From Sphingomonas jejuensis (GTDB lineage: Bacteria > Pseudomonadota > Alphaproteobacteria > Sphingomonadales > Sphingomonadaceae): a stretch of DNA of 64,000 nt. The translations under genes were made by a program, and so were the position numbers. How positions within the stretch are numbered: the stretch's first letter is position 1; every line of letters begins with the position of its first letter. The notes under the pieces are model-generated. The model was not told the origin of the DNA, did no database searches, and worked only from the letters and a program-made list of their open reading frames with translations. This document shows positions 8,879-17,720 of this stretch, one piece after another. Location: positions 558,001 to 622,000 of the forward strand of contig NZ_JAATJE010000001.1 in NCBI RefSeq assembly GCF_011927695.1, read 5' to 3'.

Positions 8879-10165
8879 TCACACCCACAGCAACGCGGCG
8901 GTGATCCGTTCGGCGAGGCGGTCCGCCACCTCGTCCTTGCCGAGCCGAGGCCAGTCCTCGACCCCGTCCTGGGTGACGAACAGCACCCGGTTGGCGTCGC
9001 CGCCCATTACGTCGCCGGACACGTCGTTGGCGACGATCCAGTCGCAGCCCTTGCGCGCCAGCTTCTCGCGCGCATGCACCTCAACCTGTTCGGTCTCCGC
9101 TGCGAAACCGACCAGCAGGCCGGGCCGGTGGTCGGACCGCGCCAGCCCCGCGAGGATGTCCGGGTTCTCCGACAGGGCGAGCGGCGGCGGTCCTTCGCCG
9201 CGCTTCTTGATCTTCTGGTCGGCCGGCTCGGCACGCCAGTCGGCCACGGCCGCGACCAGCACGGCGGCGTCGGCCGGGAGGGCATGTTCAACCGCCGCCG
9301 CCATCTCGCGCGCCGTTTCCACATCGATGCGGTCGACGCCCGGTGGGGTCGCCAGCGCGACCGGGCCGGCAACCAGCGTGACGCGCGCGCCGCGCCGGGC
9401 AAGCGCGCCGGCGACGGCAAAGCCCTGCTTTCCGGATGACCGGTTGGCGATGTAGCGCACGGGATCGATCGGCTCGTGCGTCGGACCCGCCGTCACCAGC
9501 ACATGGCGCCCGCGCAGCCGCTCGTCACGGCCGGGGCGGGCAGGGGCGGTCGGTGCCGGCGGAGGCAGGGTCGGCGCAGCCGCCGCCGGTGCCAACGCGG
9601 CGCGGATCGCGCGGAGGATCGTGTCGGGCTCCGGCAGGCGTCCGGGGCCCCACTCGCCACAGGCCATGGCGCCTTCGTCCGGCTCCATCACGGTGACGCC
9701 GTCCGCGCGCAGCGTCGCGACGTTGCGCCGCGTGGCGGGGTGCAGCCACATGCGCACGTTCATGGCGGGCGCGGCGAGCACGGGCTTGTCGGTTGCGAGC
9801 AGCAGCGTGGTGGCGAGGCTGTCGGAGATGCCGCCCGCCATCTTCGCCAGCAGGTCGGCGGAGGCGGGACACACCACCACCAGGTCGGCCTGCCGGCTGA
9901 GCTGGATATGCCCCATCTCCGCTTCGTCCTTCAGGTCCCACAGGCTGGTGTGGACTTGCTGCTCGCTGAGTGCGGCCAGCGTCATGGGCGTGACGAAATG
10001 CGCGCCGCCGTCCGTCAAAACGCAGCGCACCGACATGCCGTCGCGACGGAGAAGACGGATCAGCTCGCACGCCTTGTAGGCCGCGATGCCGCCGCCAACG
10101 ATCAGCAAGATTCGCGGGCCCGTCGTCACCGACGACGACCCGGAAGTTGATGAAATTGATGGCAC
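8879..10165 (-). CDS. coaBC: Bifunctional phosphopantothenoylcysteine synthetase/decarboxylase
   Basis: A 428-residue fusion protein of coenzyme A biosynthesis. The N-terminal flavoprotein CoaC part (about residues 15-190) has PASADLLAKMAGG, the PAMN substrate clamp and the catalytic cysteine in MACGEWGPGRL. The C-terminal CoaB part (from about residue 225) begins with VLVTAGPTHEPIDPVRYIAN and RSSGKQG. An Ala/Pro-rich linker joins them. The position downstream of ubiB-ubiE is the common alphaproteobacterial order, although here two small genes intervene. The ATG at 10165 leaves a short Ser-rich extension before the first strand. Confidence 0.95.
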   Translation of the reverse strand: MPSISSTSGSSSVTTGPRILLIVGGGIAAYKACELIRLLRRDGMSVRCVLTDGGAHFVTPMTLAALSEQQVHTSLWDLKDEAEMGHIQLSRQADLVVVCPASADLLAKMAGGISDSLATTLLLATDKPVLAAPAMNVRMWLHPATRRNVATLRADGVTVMEPDEGAMACGEWGPGRLPEPDTILRAIRAALAPAAAAPTLPPPAPTAPARPGRDERLRGRHVLVTAGPTHEPIDPVRYIANRSSGKQGFAVAGALARRGARVTLVAGPVALATPPGVDRIDVETAREMAAAVEHALPADAAVLVAAVADWRAEPADQKIKKRGEGPPPLALSENPDILAGLARSDHRPGLLVGFAAETEQVEVHAREKLARKGCDWIVANDVSGDVMGGDANRVLFVTQDGVEDWPRLGKDEVADRLAERITAALLWV

Positions 10166-10300
10166 GTCGGCATCAACTTCGACCCGGTCGGAAGATGGTG
10201 GCGGAGCGGATGCGAGGCGCGGACGGCGAGGCGGGATCGGCTCATCACCGCCCCTATAACGATGATCGGGGCTGTAGGACAGCGCCGGGCCGCCGCCGTG

Positions 10301-10750
10301 TCAGTCCCGGTCGCAGAGCCGCCCGCGTTCGCGGCAGAAGGCGGCAGCGACATCCTTCTTGAGGTCGATCGGGCCGAGTGACGCCATCGTCTCCATCATC
10401 AGCCGTGGCTGGAGGGCGCGCATACGCTGCGCGGCGGGTTCCTCGGCAGCCGCGACGAGGCGGCGAAGATCATCGACCGAAAGCTCACGCGCGTAAACGG
10501 CGCCCATGGCGCCCAGCAGTCGCGCGCGACCGGCGTCAGCCTGCGCGCGGCCGAGGGTGAAGAGTGCGTCACGATCCGCCGCCGTCATCGCCGGATCCTC
10601 GGCGGCGAGGTCGGTCAGGTCCTTCTCGACGATCAGCGGGATGAGCGTGGCAAGCGTGCCGGTCGCCGCCAGCCGGCGGCCGAGATCGACCGCCTCCGGC
10701 GTTGCGGCGGCGGGAGCGGCGGCCTGGAGGAGGAGTGCGGCGATCAGCAT
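10301..10750 (-). CDS. Secreted DUF2059-like protein
   Basis: A 149-residue protein starting at the ATG at 10750, with a short hydrophobic signal (MLIAALLLQAAAPAAA) and an all-helical mature domain. The segment with VYARELSVDDLRRLVAA followed by a Pro/Ala turn resembles DUF2059, a family of periplasmic proteins of unknown role in which EL..L..FY-type helices recur. The frame is open further upstream, but the region before 10750 has no signal-like sequence. Family assignment is tentative, and the function is unknown. Confidence 0.6.
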   Translation of the reverse strand: MLIAALLLQAAAPAAATPEAVDLGRRLAATGTLATLIPLIVEKDLTDLAAEDPAMTAADRDALFTLGRAQADAGRARLLGAMGAVYARELSVDDLRRLVAAAEEPAAQRMRALQPRLMMETMASLGPIDLKKDVAAAFCRERGRLCDRD

Positions 10751-10871
10751 GGGTCCTGGTGTCCTCGTCCTCGGGTCCGGCGTTCTGCGCACGACCCTAT
10801 TGCCTGGGTGGCGCAATCCGATTGGACGGACCGCACCGCGCGTCCTCACGGGGGGCAGCGTGGTGGGCCAC

Positions 10872-10906
10872 AACGAAAGCGGGGCCGCCCCGAAGGACGG
10901 CCCCGC
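10872..10906 (-). terminator. Rho-independent terminator downstream of the CsbD gene
   Basis: The inverted repeat GCGGGGCCG / CGGCCCCGC (10879-10887 and 10898-10906) with a ten-base loop is followed on the minus strand by a short T-rich tract. It lies 30 bases after the CsbD stop codon, so it should end that transcript and separate it from the DUF2059-like gene. Confidence 0.7.
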
Positions 10907-10936
10907 CATGCCTCACCAACGGTGAAGAGCGTGCGC

Positions 10937-11224
10937 TCAACGCTTGCCGCGCAGCGTGTTCAGAAGCGCGATGCCGACGACGCCGGCCAGCGCCGCGGTG
11001 GCCCACGGACGCTCCTTGGCGAAGCTGCGCGCCTTGTCGGCGAGCGGCCCGGCCTGCTGCTGCACGGCGTCGGCCGCGTTGCCATAGGCCTTCTGCAGCT
11101 TGCCGCCGAACTGGTCGGTGCGGCCCTCGGCCTCCAGCGAGCGGTCGCCCGTCGCGATGCCGGCCACTTCCTTCACGCTGCCGCCCAGATCCCGGGTCGC
11201 GCCTTCGAGGGTGCTGTTGTTCAT
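10937..11224 (-). CDS. CsbD-family stress protein
   Basis: A 95-residue protein. Residues 1-55 match the CsbD pattern (a short repeat with GSVKE..G..TGD..LEAEG..DQ..GK.Q..YG), known from small general-stress proteins of unknown mechanism. The C-terminal third adds an amphipathic stretch and one hydrophobic helix (WATAALAGVVGIALL) with a basic end, so it is probably membrane-tethered, like the combined CsbD/DUF883-type proteins of alphaproteobacteria. AGGAGG precedes the ATG by about seven bases. It is flanked by its own terminator, consistent with independent stress control. Confidence 0.88.
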   Translation of the reverse strand: MNNSTLEGATRDLGGSVKEVAGIATGDRSLEAEGRTDQFGGKLQKAYGNAADAVQQQAGPLADKARSFAKERPWATAALAGVVGIALLNTLRGKR

Positions 11225-11312
11225 GCGTGCCTCCTGTCAAAAGGGCGGCCGTGTCGCCGCCATCGGTCAACAGAACGGGCAGATCGCGAGTTGGTGCCGC
11301 GCCGCAACGATC

Positions 11313-12845
11313 TCAGATGAAGATCCACATGCCGAGCGCGCCGACCAGCACCCCTGCCGCGGCGGTCGCCACATGGCGCCAGCCGGCACCCACGCGCACC
11401 AGCTGGATCTCGCGCAGCGGCGGCGGAGGCGGCGCGGCACCCTCCGGCGGATAGCTCGCCTCGATCCGGCGAAGCAGCTCCGGCAGGCGCTGGATCGTGC
11501 GGAGGTCACGCAGCACCGTGTCGGCGATCTTGGCCTCCGGCCCGAGTTCGCCGCGCAGCCATTCCTTCACGAAGGGGCCGGCTGTTTCCCACATGTTGAT
11601 GTCGGGATCGAGCGCGGTGGCGACGCCTTCCACCATCACCATCGTCTTTTGCAGCAGCAGGAGGTGCGGCTGCGTCGGCATGTCGAAGTCGCGCGTGATC
11701 GCGAACAGCCCGTCGAGCATGTGGCCGATCGAGATGTCCTTGACCTTCAGCCCGCGAATGGGCTCGCCCACGGCGCGGAGCGCGGTCGTGAATTCGGCCA
11801 GGTTGTGGTGTGGGGGCACGTACCCCGCCTCGAAATGGATCTCCGCGACGCGCGCGTAATTGCCGGTGATCAGGCCGTGGAGGATCTCGGCCAGCCACAG
11901 CCGCGCGCGCCGGTCGACCCGGCCCATGATGCCGAAGTCGATCGCGACGATGCTGCCGTCCGCGCGGGCGAACAGGTTTCCCTGATGCATGTCGGCATGG
12001 AAGAAGCCCTCGGCGATGGCCTGGCGGAGAAATGCGCGGACCAGACGCGCGGCGAGGGCGGGCAGATCATGCCCGGCAGCGATCAGATCGGCACGGCGCG
12101 ACAGCTTGATCCCGTCGATCCATTCCAGCGTCATGACCCGGCGGCCGGTGCGCGCCCAGTCGATCGCCGGCACGTCGAAGCCGGGTTCCGCCACCATCAG
12201 CTCGGCCAGCTCGGACGCGGACGCGGCCTCCCGCCGCAGATCGAGCTCCCGCAAGGTCCACTGGCGGAAGGTGGCGACGATCAGGCGGGGGCGGAGCCGT
12301 GCGACCTCGCCGCCCATGCCCTCCACCTGCGCGGCCGCCCATTCATAGGTCTCGAGCGCGCGGGTGAAGTCCTCCTCCACACCGGGGCGCAGCACCTTCA
12401 CCGCGACCTTGCGGCCGTCCGTGGTGACCGCGCGGTGGACCTGCGCGATCGAGGCAGCGCCGACCGCCACCTCGTCGAATTCGGCATAGGCGTCCGCGAT
12501 CGGCCGGTTGAGCGATTGCTCGATGCTGGTGCGGATCTGTTCGAACGGGGCCGGCGGCAGCTGATCCTGCAGGCGCAAGAGGTCGGTGGCCGCTTCCTCG
12601 CCCACCAGGTCGGGGCGCGTGGCGAGCGCCTGTCCGAACTTGATGGCGGCGGGGCCGAGCGCCTGGAACGCCTCGGCATAGCGGGGCTGATCGGGCACGC
12701 GCGCGCCGATGCGCGCGATGCGGACGAGCCGGCGCAGGGCGGGCGGGGCGAGCGGATCGCGCTCGATCCCGCGCAGCGCACCGTGGCGGGCGAGCGTGCG
12801 CCCCCAGCGGAACAGCCGCCAGAGATGGGTCGCGGTGGTCGTCAC
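11313..12845 (-). CDS. ubiB: UbiB atypical kinase/ATPase for ubiquinone synthesis
   Basis: A 510-residue member of the ABC1/ADCK/UbiB family, needed for ubiquinone biosynthesis and thought to act as a membrane-bound ATPase handling hydrophobic intermediates. It shows the KxGQ motif (AAIKFGQALATRPDL), the Ala-rich nucleotide loop (AVGAASIAQVHRA), HADMHQGNLF and the metal-binding DFG (IDFGIMG). The C-terminus ends in a transmembrane helix. The start is GTG at 12845, eight bases after the ubiE stop, giving a ubiE-ubiB operon. The upstream open frame runs antiparallel to nothing conserved and is not used. Confidence 0.95.
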   Translation of the reverse strand: MTTTATHLWRLFRWGRTLARHGALRGIERDPLAPPALRRLVRIARIGARVPDQPRYAEAFQALGPAAIKFGQALATRPDLVGEEAATDLLRLQDQLPPAPFEQIRTSIEQSLNRPIADAYAEFDEVAVGAASIAQVHRAVTTDGRKVAVKVLRPGVEEDFTRALETYEWAAAQVEGMGGEVARLRPRLIVATFRQWTLRELDLRREAASASELAELMVAEPGFDVPAIDWARTGRRVMTLEWIDGIKLSRRADLIAAGHDLPALAARLVRAFLRQAIAEGFFHADMHQGNLFARADGSIVAIDFGIMGRVDRRARLWLAEILHGLITGNYARVAEIHFEAGYVPPHHNLAEFTTALRAVGEPIRGLKVKDISIGHMLDGLFAITRDFDMPTQPHLLLLQKTMVMVEGVATALDPDINMWETAGPFVKEWLRGELGPEAKIADTVLRDLRTIQRLPELLRRIEASYPPEGAAPPPPPLREIQLVRVGAGWRHVATAAAGVLVGALGMWIFI

Positions 12846-12852
12846 GGGCGGG

Positions 12853-13584
12853 TCAGATCTTCCACCCGCTGTGGATGGCGACGAGGCCGCCCATGATCGG
12901 CTCCACCCGCGTCTGCCGGAACCCCGCATCGGCCACCATCCGCTCGAACGCGGGCATCGGCGGAAAGCGGCGGATCGATTCCACCAGATAGCGGTAGCTG
13001 GCCTCGTCGCCCGCGATGCGCTTGCCGAGCTGCGGCACCACCCGGCGGGAATAGACGTCGTAGAGGTCGGCGAACCCCGGCCATTCGACCGTCGAGAATT
13101 CCAGGCAGAAGAAGCGCCCGCCGCGGCGGAGCACGCGGTGCGCCTCCCGCAACGCCGCCGGGATGTCCGTGACGTTCCGGATGCCAAAGGCGATGGTGTA
13201 GGCATCGAAGCTGCGGTCCGGCAGATTCAGCGTCTCGGCGTTCTGTTCGGACCAGACCAGATCGGTGATGCCGCGCTTGGCCGCGCGGTCGATGCCGACG
13301 GCCAGCATTTCCGGATTGATGTCGGCCACCGTGATCGCCGCGCCGCGCGCCGCCATCCGGAAGGCGATGTCGCCGGTGCCGCCCGCCATGTCGAGAATGG
13401 CCTCGCCCGCGCGCGGCTTCACCCGGGCCACGAAGCGGTCCTTCCACAACCGGTGCATGCCGCCGGACATGGCATCGTTCATCAGGTCGTACCGGGACGC
13501 CACGGAGGAGAACACGGCGCCCACAAGGGCGGTCTTCTCGGCGGGCGCCACGGGCGTGTCGCCGAATTGCACGGTGTCGGTCAT
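12853..13584 (-). CDS. ubiE: Ubiquinone/menaquinone C-methyltransferase
   Basis: A 243-residue SAM-dependent methyltransferase that C-methylates the quinone ring. The SAM motif is ILDMAGGTGDIAFR and the family signature IAFGIRNV is present, as is MHRLWKDR near the N-terminus. The ATG at 13584 has GGAG at good spacing; a GTG six codons upstream is possible but less well placed. It is divergent from mutM, from which it is separated by 76 bases, and is followed closely by ubiB, the conserved arrangement in alphaproteobacteria. Confidence 0.95.
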   Translation of the reverse strand: MTDTVQFGDTPVAPAEKTALVGAVFSSVASRYDLMNDAMSGGMHRLWKDRFVARVKPRAGEAILDMAGGTGDIAFRMAARGAAITVADINPEMLAVGIDRAAKRGITDLVWSEQNAETLNLPDRSFDAYTIAFGIRNVTDIPAALREAHRVLRRGGRFFCLEFSTVEWPGFADLYDVYSRRVVPQLGKRIAGDEASYRYLVESIRRFPPMPAFERMVADAGFRQTRVEPIMGGLVAIHSGWKI

Positions 13585-13660
13585 GGTGGGCTCCGGTGGC
13601 ACGTCGCCCGGGCTCTACCGAAGCCTTGCTGTCCGGGCAAACCGAACCTAGCTGCGGCTG

Positions 13661-14473
13661 ATGCCGGAACTCCCCGAGGTGGAAACAACCGTGCGCGGGC
13701 TCCGGCCGGTGCTTCAGGGCGCGATCCTGGCGCGGGTCGAGGCCCGGCGCGAGGATCTTCGCCGCGCCTTTCCGCCCGACCTCATCCAGCGGCTGACGGG
13801 GGCGCGGGTGGTGTCGCTCGGGCGGCGGGCGAAATATGGCCTGGTCGACACCGACCGCGGGGCGACCATGGTGTTCCACCTGGGCATGTCGGGGCGCTGG
13901 CGGGTCGATCCGACGGACATCGGGACGCATGATCACCTGCTGATCGAGACGGACGGCGGGCGCCGGCTGGCGCTCAACGACCCGCGGCGGTTCGGCTCCG
14001 TCGACCTTCTGGACAGCGACGCGGTGGAGGCCTGGCCGCCCTTTCGCGCGCTTGGCCCCGAACCGCTCGGCCCGGACTTTTCGGGCGCGCATCTGCAACG
14101 GGTGCTCGCGGGGCGGGCCGCGCCCATCAAGGCGCTGCTGCTCGACCAGCGGATCGTCGCCGGGCTGGGCAACATCTATGTGTGCGAAGCGCTGAACGTG
14201 GCCGGCATCTCGCCGTCGCGCGCGGGCGGCGCGATCAGCCGGCGGCGGCTCGACCTGCTGGCCGACGCGGTGCGGCAGGTGCTGCTCGCCGCGATCGAGG
14301 CGGGCGGGTCGACGCTGCGCGACTATGCCCGGCCGGACGGGGAGCTCGGCTATTTCTCCAAGCAGTTCCGAGTCTATGGGCGGGAAGGGGAGCGCTGCCC
14401 GTGCGGCGGCACCGTGCGGCGGCGGGCGGAAGGCGGGCGATCGACCTTCTGGTGCCCGAAATGCCAGCGCTGA
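13661..14473 (+). CDS. mutM: Formamidopyrimidine-DNA glycosylase
   Basis: A 270-residue base-excision repair enzyme that removes 8-oxoguanine and ring-opened purines. The N-terminus is MPELPEVETT, with Pro2 as the nucleophile and Glu3 as the catalytic acid. The conserved lysine lies in GRRAKYGL, NIYVCEALN is the helix-two-turn-helix region, and the C-terminal zinc finger is CPCGG...CPKC. Length is normal. It is divergent from ubiE-ubiB, as in many alphaproteobacteria. Confidence 0.97.
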   Translation: MPELPEVETTVRGLRPVLQGAILARVEARREDLRRAFPPDLIQRLTGARVVSLGRRAKYGLVDTDRGATMVFHLGMSGRWRVDPTDIGTHDHLLIETDGGRRLALNDPRRFGSVDLLDSDAVEAWPPFRALGPEPLGPDFSGAHLQRVLAGRAAPIKALLLDQRIVAGLGNIYVCEALNVAGISPSRAGGAISRRRLDLLADAVRQVLLAAIEAGGSTLRDYARPDGELGYFSKQFRVYGREGERCPCGGTVRRRAEGGRSTFWCPKCQR

Positions 14474-14566
14474 CGGTTGACCGGACACGGCTTTTCGGCG
14501 TAAGCGCGGCTCCTTCCGGTGCTGGGGCGTCCCAGCGCCGCCATTTCATTTAGCTCGAGGACGACG

Positions 14567-14830
14567 ATGGCGAACACGCCGCAGGCAAAGAAGCGCATCC
14601 GCCGCAACGATCGGCGCGCGGTGATCAACGGCAACCGCGTCAGCCGGATCCGCACCTTCGTGAAGAAGGTGGAGGCGGCGCTGGCAGCCGGCGACCGTGA
14701 CGCCGCCACCGCGGCGATCGCGGCCGTTCAGCCGGAACTGGCGCGCGGCGTGGCCAAGGGCGTGCTCCACAAGAACACCGCCTCGCGCAAGTTCTCGCGC
14801 CTGACCAAGCGCGTCGCCGCGCTCGGCTGA
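14567..14830 (+). CDS. rpsT: 30S ribosomal protein S20
   Basis: An 87-residue basic protein with the standard S20 opening ([17 protein letters not shown]) and end ([19 protein letters not shown]), forming a three-helix bundle bound to 16S rRNA. GAGGACG precedes the ATG. It lies between mutM and dnaA and is followed by a strong terminator 27 bases after its stop, so it is expressed as a single gene. Confidence 0.97.
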   Translation: MANTPQAKKRIRRNDRRAVINGNRVSRIRTFVKKVEAALAAGDRDAATAAIAAVQPELARGVAKGVLHKNTASRKFSRLTKRVAALG

Positions 14831-14856
14831 TCCGCCGACAAATACGGGGTTCACGA

Positions 14857-14888
14857 GGCCCGTCGCGAGCGATCGCGGCGGGCCTTTT
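14857..14888 (+). terminator. Rho-independent terminator of rpsT
   Basis: A GC-rich stem (GGCCCG.CGCGA pairing with TCGCG.CGGGCC) around the four-base loop GCGA is followed directly by TTTT. It begins 26 bases after the rpsT stop and isolates rpsT from the dnaA upstream region. Confidence 0.88.
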
Positions 14889-14889
14889 G

Positions 14890-15307
14890 CCGTCCGGTCG
14901 AGTCGCCATCCAAATGGGGAGGTCGGCGCGTACGAACGAACATCAAGAAGGTTCCCGACGGCATCTTCAACGACGATCCATCAACTTCGCACAAGCCCCG
15001 GAGTCTCCACGATTCGAGCCTCCAGACGTGTTCGTACAATTTTAAAAACCGCTCAATCACAGTGACTTAGCAACGGCATGCTGAAAGTCGCGGAAATCCG
15101 GAGTCAACTGGGTTTATTTCCGAAATTTGACAGCCGGTCCCTTGATCGCCCGGCTTTTCCCTTCCTAGAAACAGCTTCCGGCAGCCGTCGTTGCCGGATC
15201 ACAGCGCAAGCGAGCCTGCTGTCCGGAAACCCGTTTTCCGGTGAGGGGATCGCTGCGCCTCGTGAAGATGATGGTCGGGGATGGCGATGCTGGCAGAACG
15301 AGAGGCG
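14890..15307. promoter_or_regulatory. Long non-coding leader region upstream of dnaA
   Basis: About 418 bases without a convincing gene. It contains an exact 8-bp inverted repeat (GTACGAAC at 14930-14937 and GTTCGTAC at 15030-15037), an AT-rich stretch around 15037-15060, a TTGACA hexamer at 15127-15132 without a matching -10, and a weak hairpin (AGCCGG...CCGGCT followed by TTTT, 15132-15158). No consensus DnaA boxes were found by eye. It most likely holds the dnaA promoter and its regulatory sites. Confidence 0.45.
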
Positions 15308-16681
15308 ATGACCGACACCGCGGACGACGGGATGCTGGGCGCTGCCTGGACGTCGATCCGTGACGGTCTTCGCCGCGACTGCGGCGCGCGCCTGTTCGAC
15401 CGGTGGTTGAAGCCGATCGCGCTCGCCGGCCTTGCCGAAGACGGCGTGGTGCTGCTGACGCTTCCGTCCGAGTTCATGGCGAACTGGGTGACCGCCCATT
15501 ATGCCGACCGGCTGGTGCTGGCCTGGCGCAGCACGCTTCCCGCCATCCACGGCGTCCGCATCGCCGCCAGCATGGAGCGCCCGCGGCTGGTCAGCGTGCC
15601 GAGCGACGCGGAGCCCGCAGCTCCCGTCCCGGCCGCAGCCGCAATCCCGGCCCAGCCGAACCGGTCCACCGCGTTCGATCCGCGGCTCGGCTTCGACAGC
15701 TTCGTGGTGGGTGACGAGAACCGCGTCGCCGCCAATGCCGCCATGAGCCTCGGGCGCGGCGAGATGCGCTTCACCCCGCTGTTCATCCACGGCGCGACCG
15801 GGCAGGGCAAGACGCACCTCCTGCAGGCGATCGGCCAGGCCTTCACCGCATCGCGCCCCGGCGCCACCGTGCTGTCGATGTCGGCCGAGCGCTTCATGGT
15901 GGAATTCGTGTCCGCGATGCGCGACCGCGACACGCTGAGCTTCAAGGCCCGCTTGCGCGCCGCCGACCTGCTGATGATCGACGACATCCAGTTCATCGCC
16001 GGCAAGGGATCGACGCAGGAGGAGTTCCTCCACACGATCGACGAGATCATCGCCGCCGGCGGCCGGCTGGTCATCACGGCCGATCGCAGCCCGCAGGCCC
16101 TGACCGACCTGGAAGGGCGCATCCAGTCGCGGATCGTGGGCGGCCTGGTGTGCGACATCCGCCCCGCCGGCGAGGCGCTGCGCCGCCGCATCCTTGATGC
16201 CAAGTGCGCGGCCTTGGGCAGCCGCCTGCCGGACGACGTGTCGGCGCTGCTCGCCCGCCGCATGGCGTCCAGCGTCCGAGAGCTGGAGGGCGCGCTCAAC
16301 CGGCTGACCGCCTATGCCACGCTCAGCGAGCGGACGATCGACACTGCCTTTGCAGCAGAGGTGCTGGGCGAGATGCTGGACGCCGCGCCGCGGCGGCTGA
16401 CCATCGACGACATCCAGAAGGCGGTGGCCGAACATTATGGCATGCGGCAGAGCGAGATGCTGTCCGCGCGCCGCAGCCGCGCCATCGCGCGCCCGCGGCA
16501 GGTGGCCATGTACCTGGCCAAGCGGCTGACCCCGCGCTCGCTGCCCGAGATCGGCCGCCGCTTCGGCGGGCGCGACCACACAACGGTGATCCACGCCGTC
16601 AAGCAGATCGACCGCCTTCGCCTGGAAGACCAGGAGTTGGACGGGGACGTCCGTGTGCTGCTTCGCCAGCTGGAGAACTAG
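15308..16681 (+). CDS. dnaA: Chromosomal replication initiator DnaA
   Basis: A 457-residue DnaA. Domain I (about residues 10-95) starts [15 protein letters not shown] short Ala/Pro-rich domain II follows. The AAA+ domain has Walker [13 protein letters not shown] and Walker [13 protein letters not shown], and C-terminal domain IV carries the DNA-binding signature [16 protein letters not shown]. It binds DnaA boxes to open the origin. AGAGG lies just before the ATG at 15308; an in-frame ATG at 15281 is an alternative. Its 3' end overlaps the convergent membrane protein gene by four bases. Confidence 0.97.
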   Translation: MTDTADDGMLGAAWTSIRDGLRRDCGARLFDRWLKPIALAGLAEDGVVLLTLPSEFMANWVTAHYADRLVLAWRSTLPAIHGVRIAASMERPRLVSVPSDAEPAAPVPAAAAIPAQPNRSTAFDPRLGFDSFVVGDENRVAANAAMSLGRGEMRFTPLFIHGATGQGKTHLLQAIGQAFTASRPGATVLSMSAERFMVEFVSAMRDRDTLSFKARLRAADLLMIDDIQFIAGKGSTQEEFLHTIDEIIAAGGRLVITADRSPQALTDLEGRIQSRIVGGLVCDIRPAGEALRRRILDAKCAALGSRLPDDVSALLARRMASSVRELEGALNRLTAYATLSERTIDTAFAAEVLGEMLDAAPRRLTIDDIQKAVAEHYGMRQSEMLSARRSRAIARPRQVAMYLAKRLTPRSLPEIGRRFGGRDHTTVIHAVKQIDRLRLEDQELDGDVRVLLRQLEN

Positions 16682-17547
16682 AGCGGAAGCTTGGCTTCTA
16701 GGACGTGGCGTCGATGTAGATACCACCAGAGCAGTCCGCAGGTGCACCCGTAAATGGTGCCGGAACTCCTGATGATCAGGTCGGCCGTGGTCGGCGCATC
16801 GCCGGTAAGCAGCACCGCGCCGGGGATGGCTCCGCCGATCCCATAGGTGGACGCTCGCTCCCAATGAAGGCGGGAAACAAGCCGAGTGAAGGGCAAGCCG
16901 ATGAGGATGGCGCCGGCTGCCACCACCGGACCTGACGCAACGATCGCCGCGAAAATGATGAAAGCGGTTGCTGGAACGCTGCCTAGACCTGAGATCTCAA
17001 GTTCGAATGTAAAGGCAACGCCGATTGCGACTGAACCGATGACGGTTGCGCCACCGACCGCGGAGAGCAGCCCGAAGAGTGGCCCTTCCTTGTCACGAAC
17101 GGTCGTGGCGAAATGGACGACAGCCGTCCTTAACTTCAGCCAAGACGGCGCTGACGTTGGCCTTGGAGGCTGTGCCTCAATCCTGCCTCCCCTCACCAGT
17201 TCGGCGTAGCGGAAAAGAGCAAGGCAAGTCACCGCAACAAGGACTGCACCGATCAGGATGATCGGCAGGGAATGCCGACCACCCATGGATTGATTGACCA
17301 AACGGACCGTGACTTCGAACGTGAACACGCCCGAGTACACACGCCAGAAGCTGACCGGTAAGATGCGAAAGCCAAAGCTGTACCCGAGCAGACCAAGCGG
17401 GACGCAGAGCCAGTAAGCCAATCTGACGCCATCCAATACCGAAGCCATCTCCTGGCTGCGATCCTTCACGATCAGCAGGTACATGAAGAAGGACACGAAG
17501 ACCGCGAACGCGCGCCAAGATGGGGATTGTACCGGCAGCCGCTCCAT
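16678..17547 (-). CDS. Multi-pass membrane protein of unknown function
   Basis: A 289-residue protein with about eight hydrophobic segments and no recognised family. A hydrophilic loop around residues 120-150 separates two halves. Base composition is visibly lower in GC and codon choice less biased than in neighbouring dnaA or trpS, suggesting recent acquisition. The start has no clear ribosome site. The stop overlaps the dnaA stop on the other strand. No transporter, enzyme or signalling motif was found, so no function is proposed. Confidence 0.6.
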   Translation of the reverse strand: MERLPVQSPSWRAFAVFVSFFMYLLIVKDRSQEMASVLDGVRLAYWLCVPLGLLGYSFGFRILPVSFWRVYSGVFTFEVTVRLVNQSMGGRHSLPIILIGAVLVAVTCLALFRYAELVRGGRIEAQPPRPTSAPSWLKLRTAVVHFATTVRDKEGPLFGLLSAVGGATVIGSVAIGVAFTFELEISGLGSVPATAFIIFAAIVASGPVVAAGAILIGLPFTRLVSRLHWERASTYGIGGAIPGAVLLTGDAPTTADLIIRSSGTIYGCTCGLLWWYLHRRHVLEAKLPL

Positions 17548-17665
17548 TCAAGCCTTATTCGACCGCAAGAGTAAAGAAGCTGATACGCTGGTGAACTTTA
17601 CGAACACGAGCCGGAGCGTCGTCGATTGTGCGTAAGCGAATTCCGACGTTCTCGCTGCTATCATG

Positions 17666-17695
17666 AAAAAAGGGGCTCCGCCGTGGCGAAGCCCC
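17666..17695 (-). terminator. Rho-independent terminator downstream of the DUF4136 gene
   Basis: The stem GGGGCTTCGCC/GGCGGAGCCCC is followed on the minus strand by six consecutive T residues (17671-17666). It lies about 25 bases after the DUF4136 protein stop and ends that transcript. Confidence 0.88.
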
Positions 17696-17720
17696 TTCCT
17701 CTATGATCTCGCCGAAGGCG

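Noticed and set aside
10126-10353. Small open frame between coaBC and the DUF2059-like gene
   Set aside because: It overlaps the coaBC start, has an Arg/Pro-rich composition and no ribosome site.
14890-15307. Replication origin upstream of dnaA
   Set aside because: No consensus DnaA boxes were found and no typical AT-rich repeat array is present; alphaproteobacterial origins are often elsewhere.
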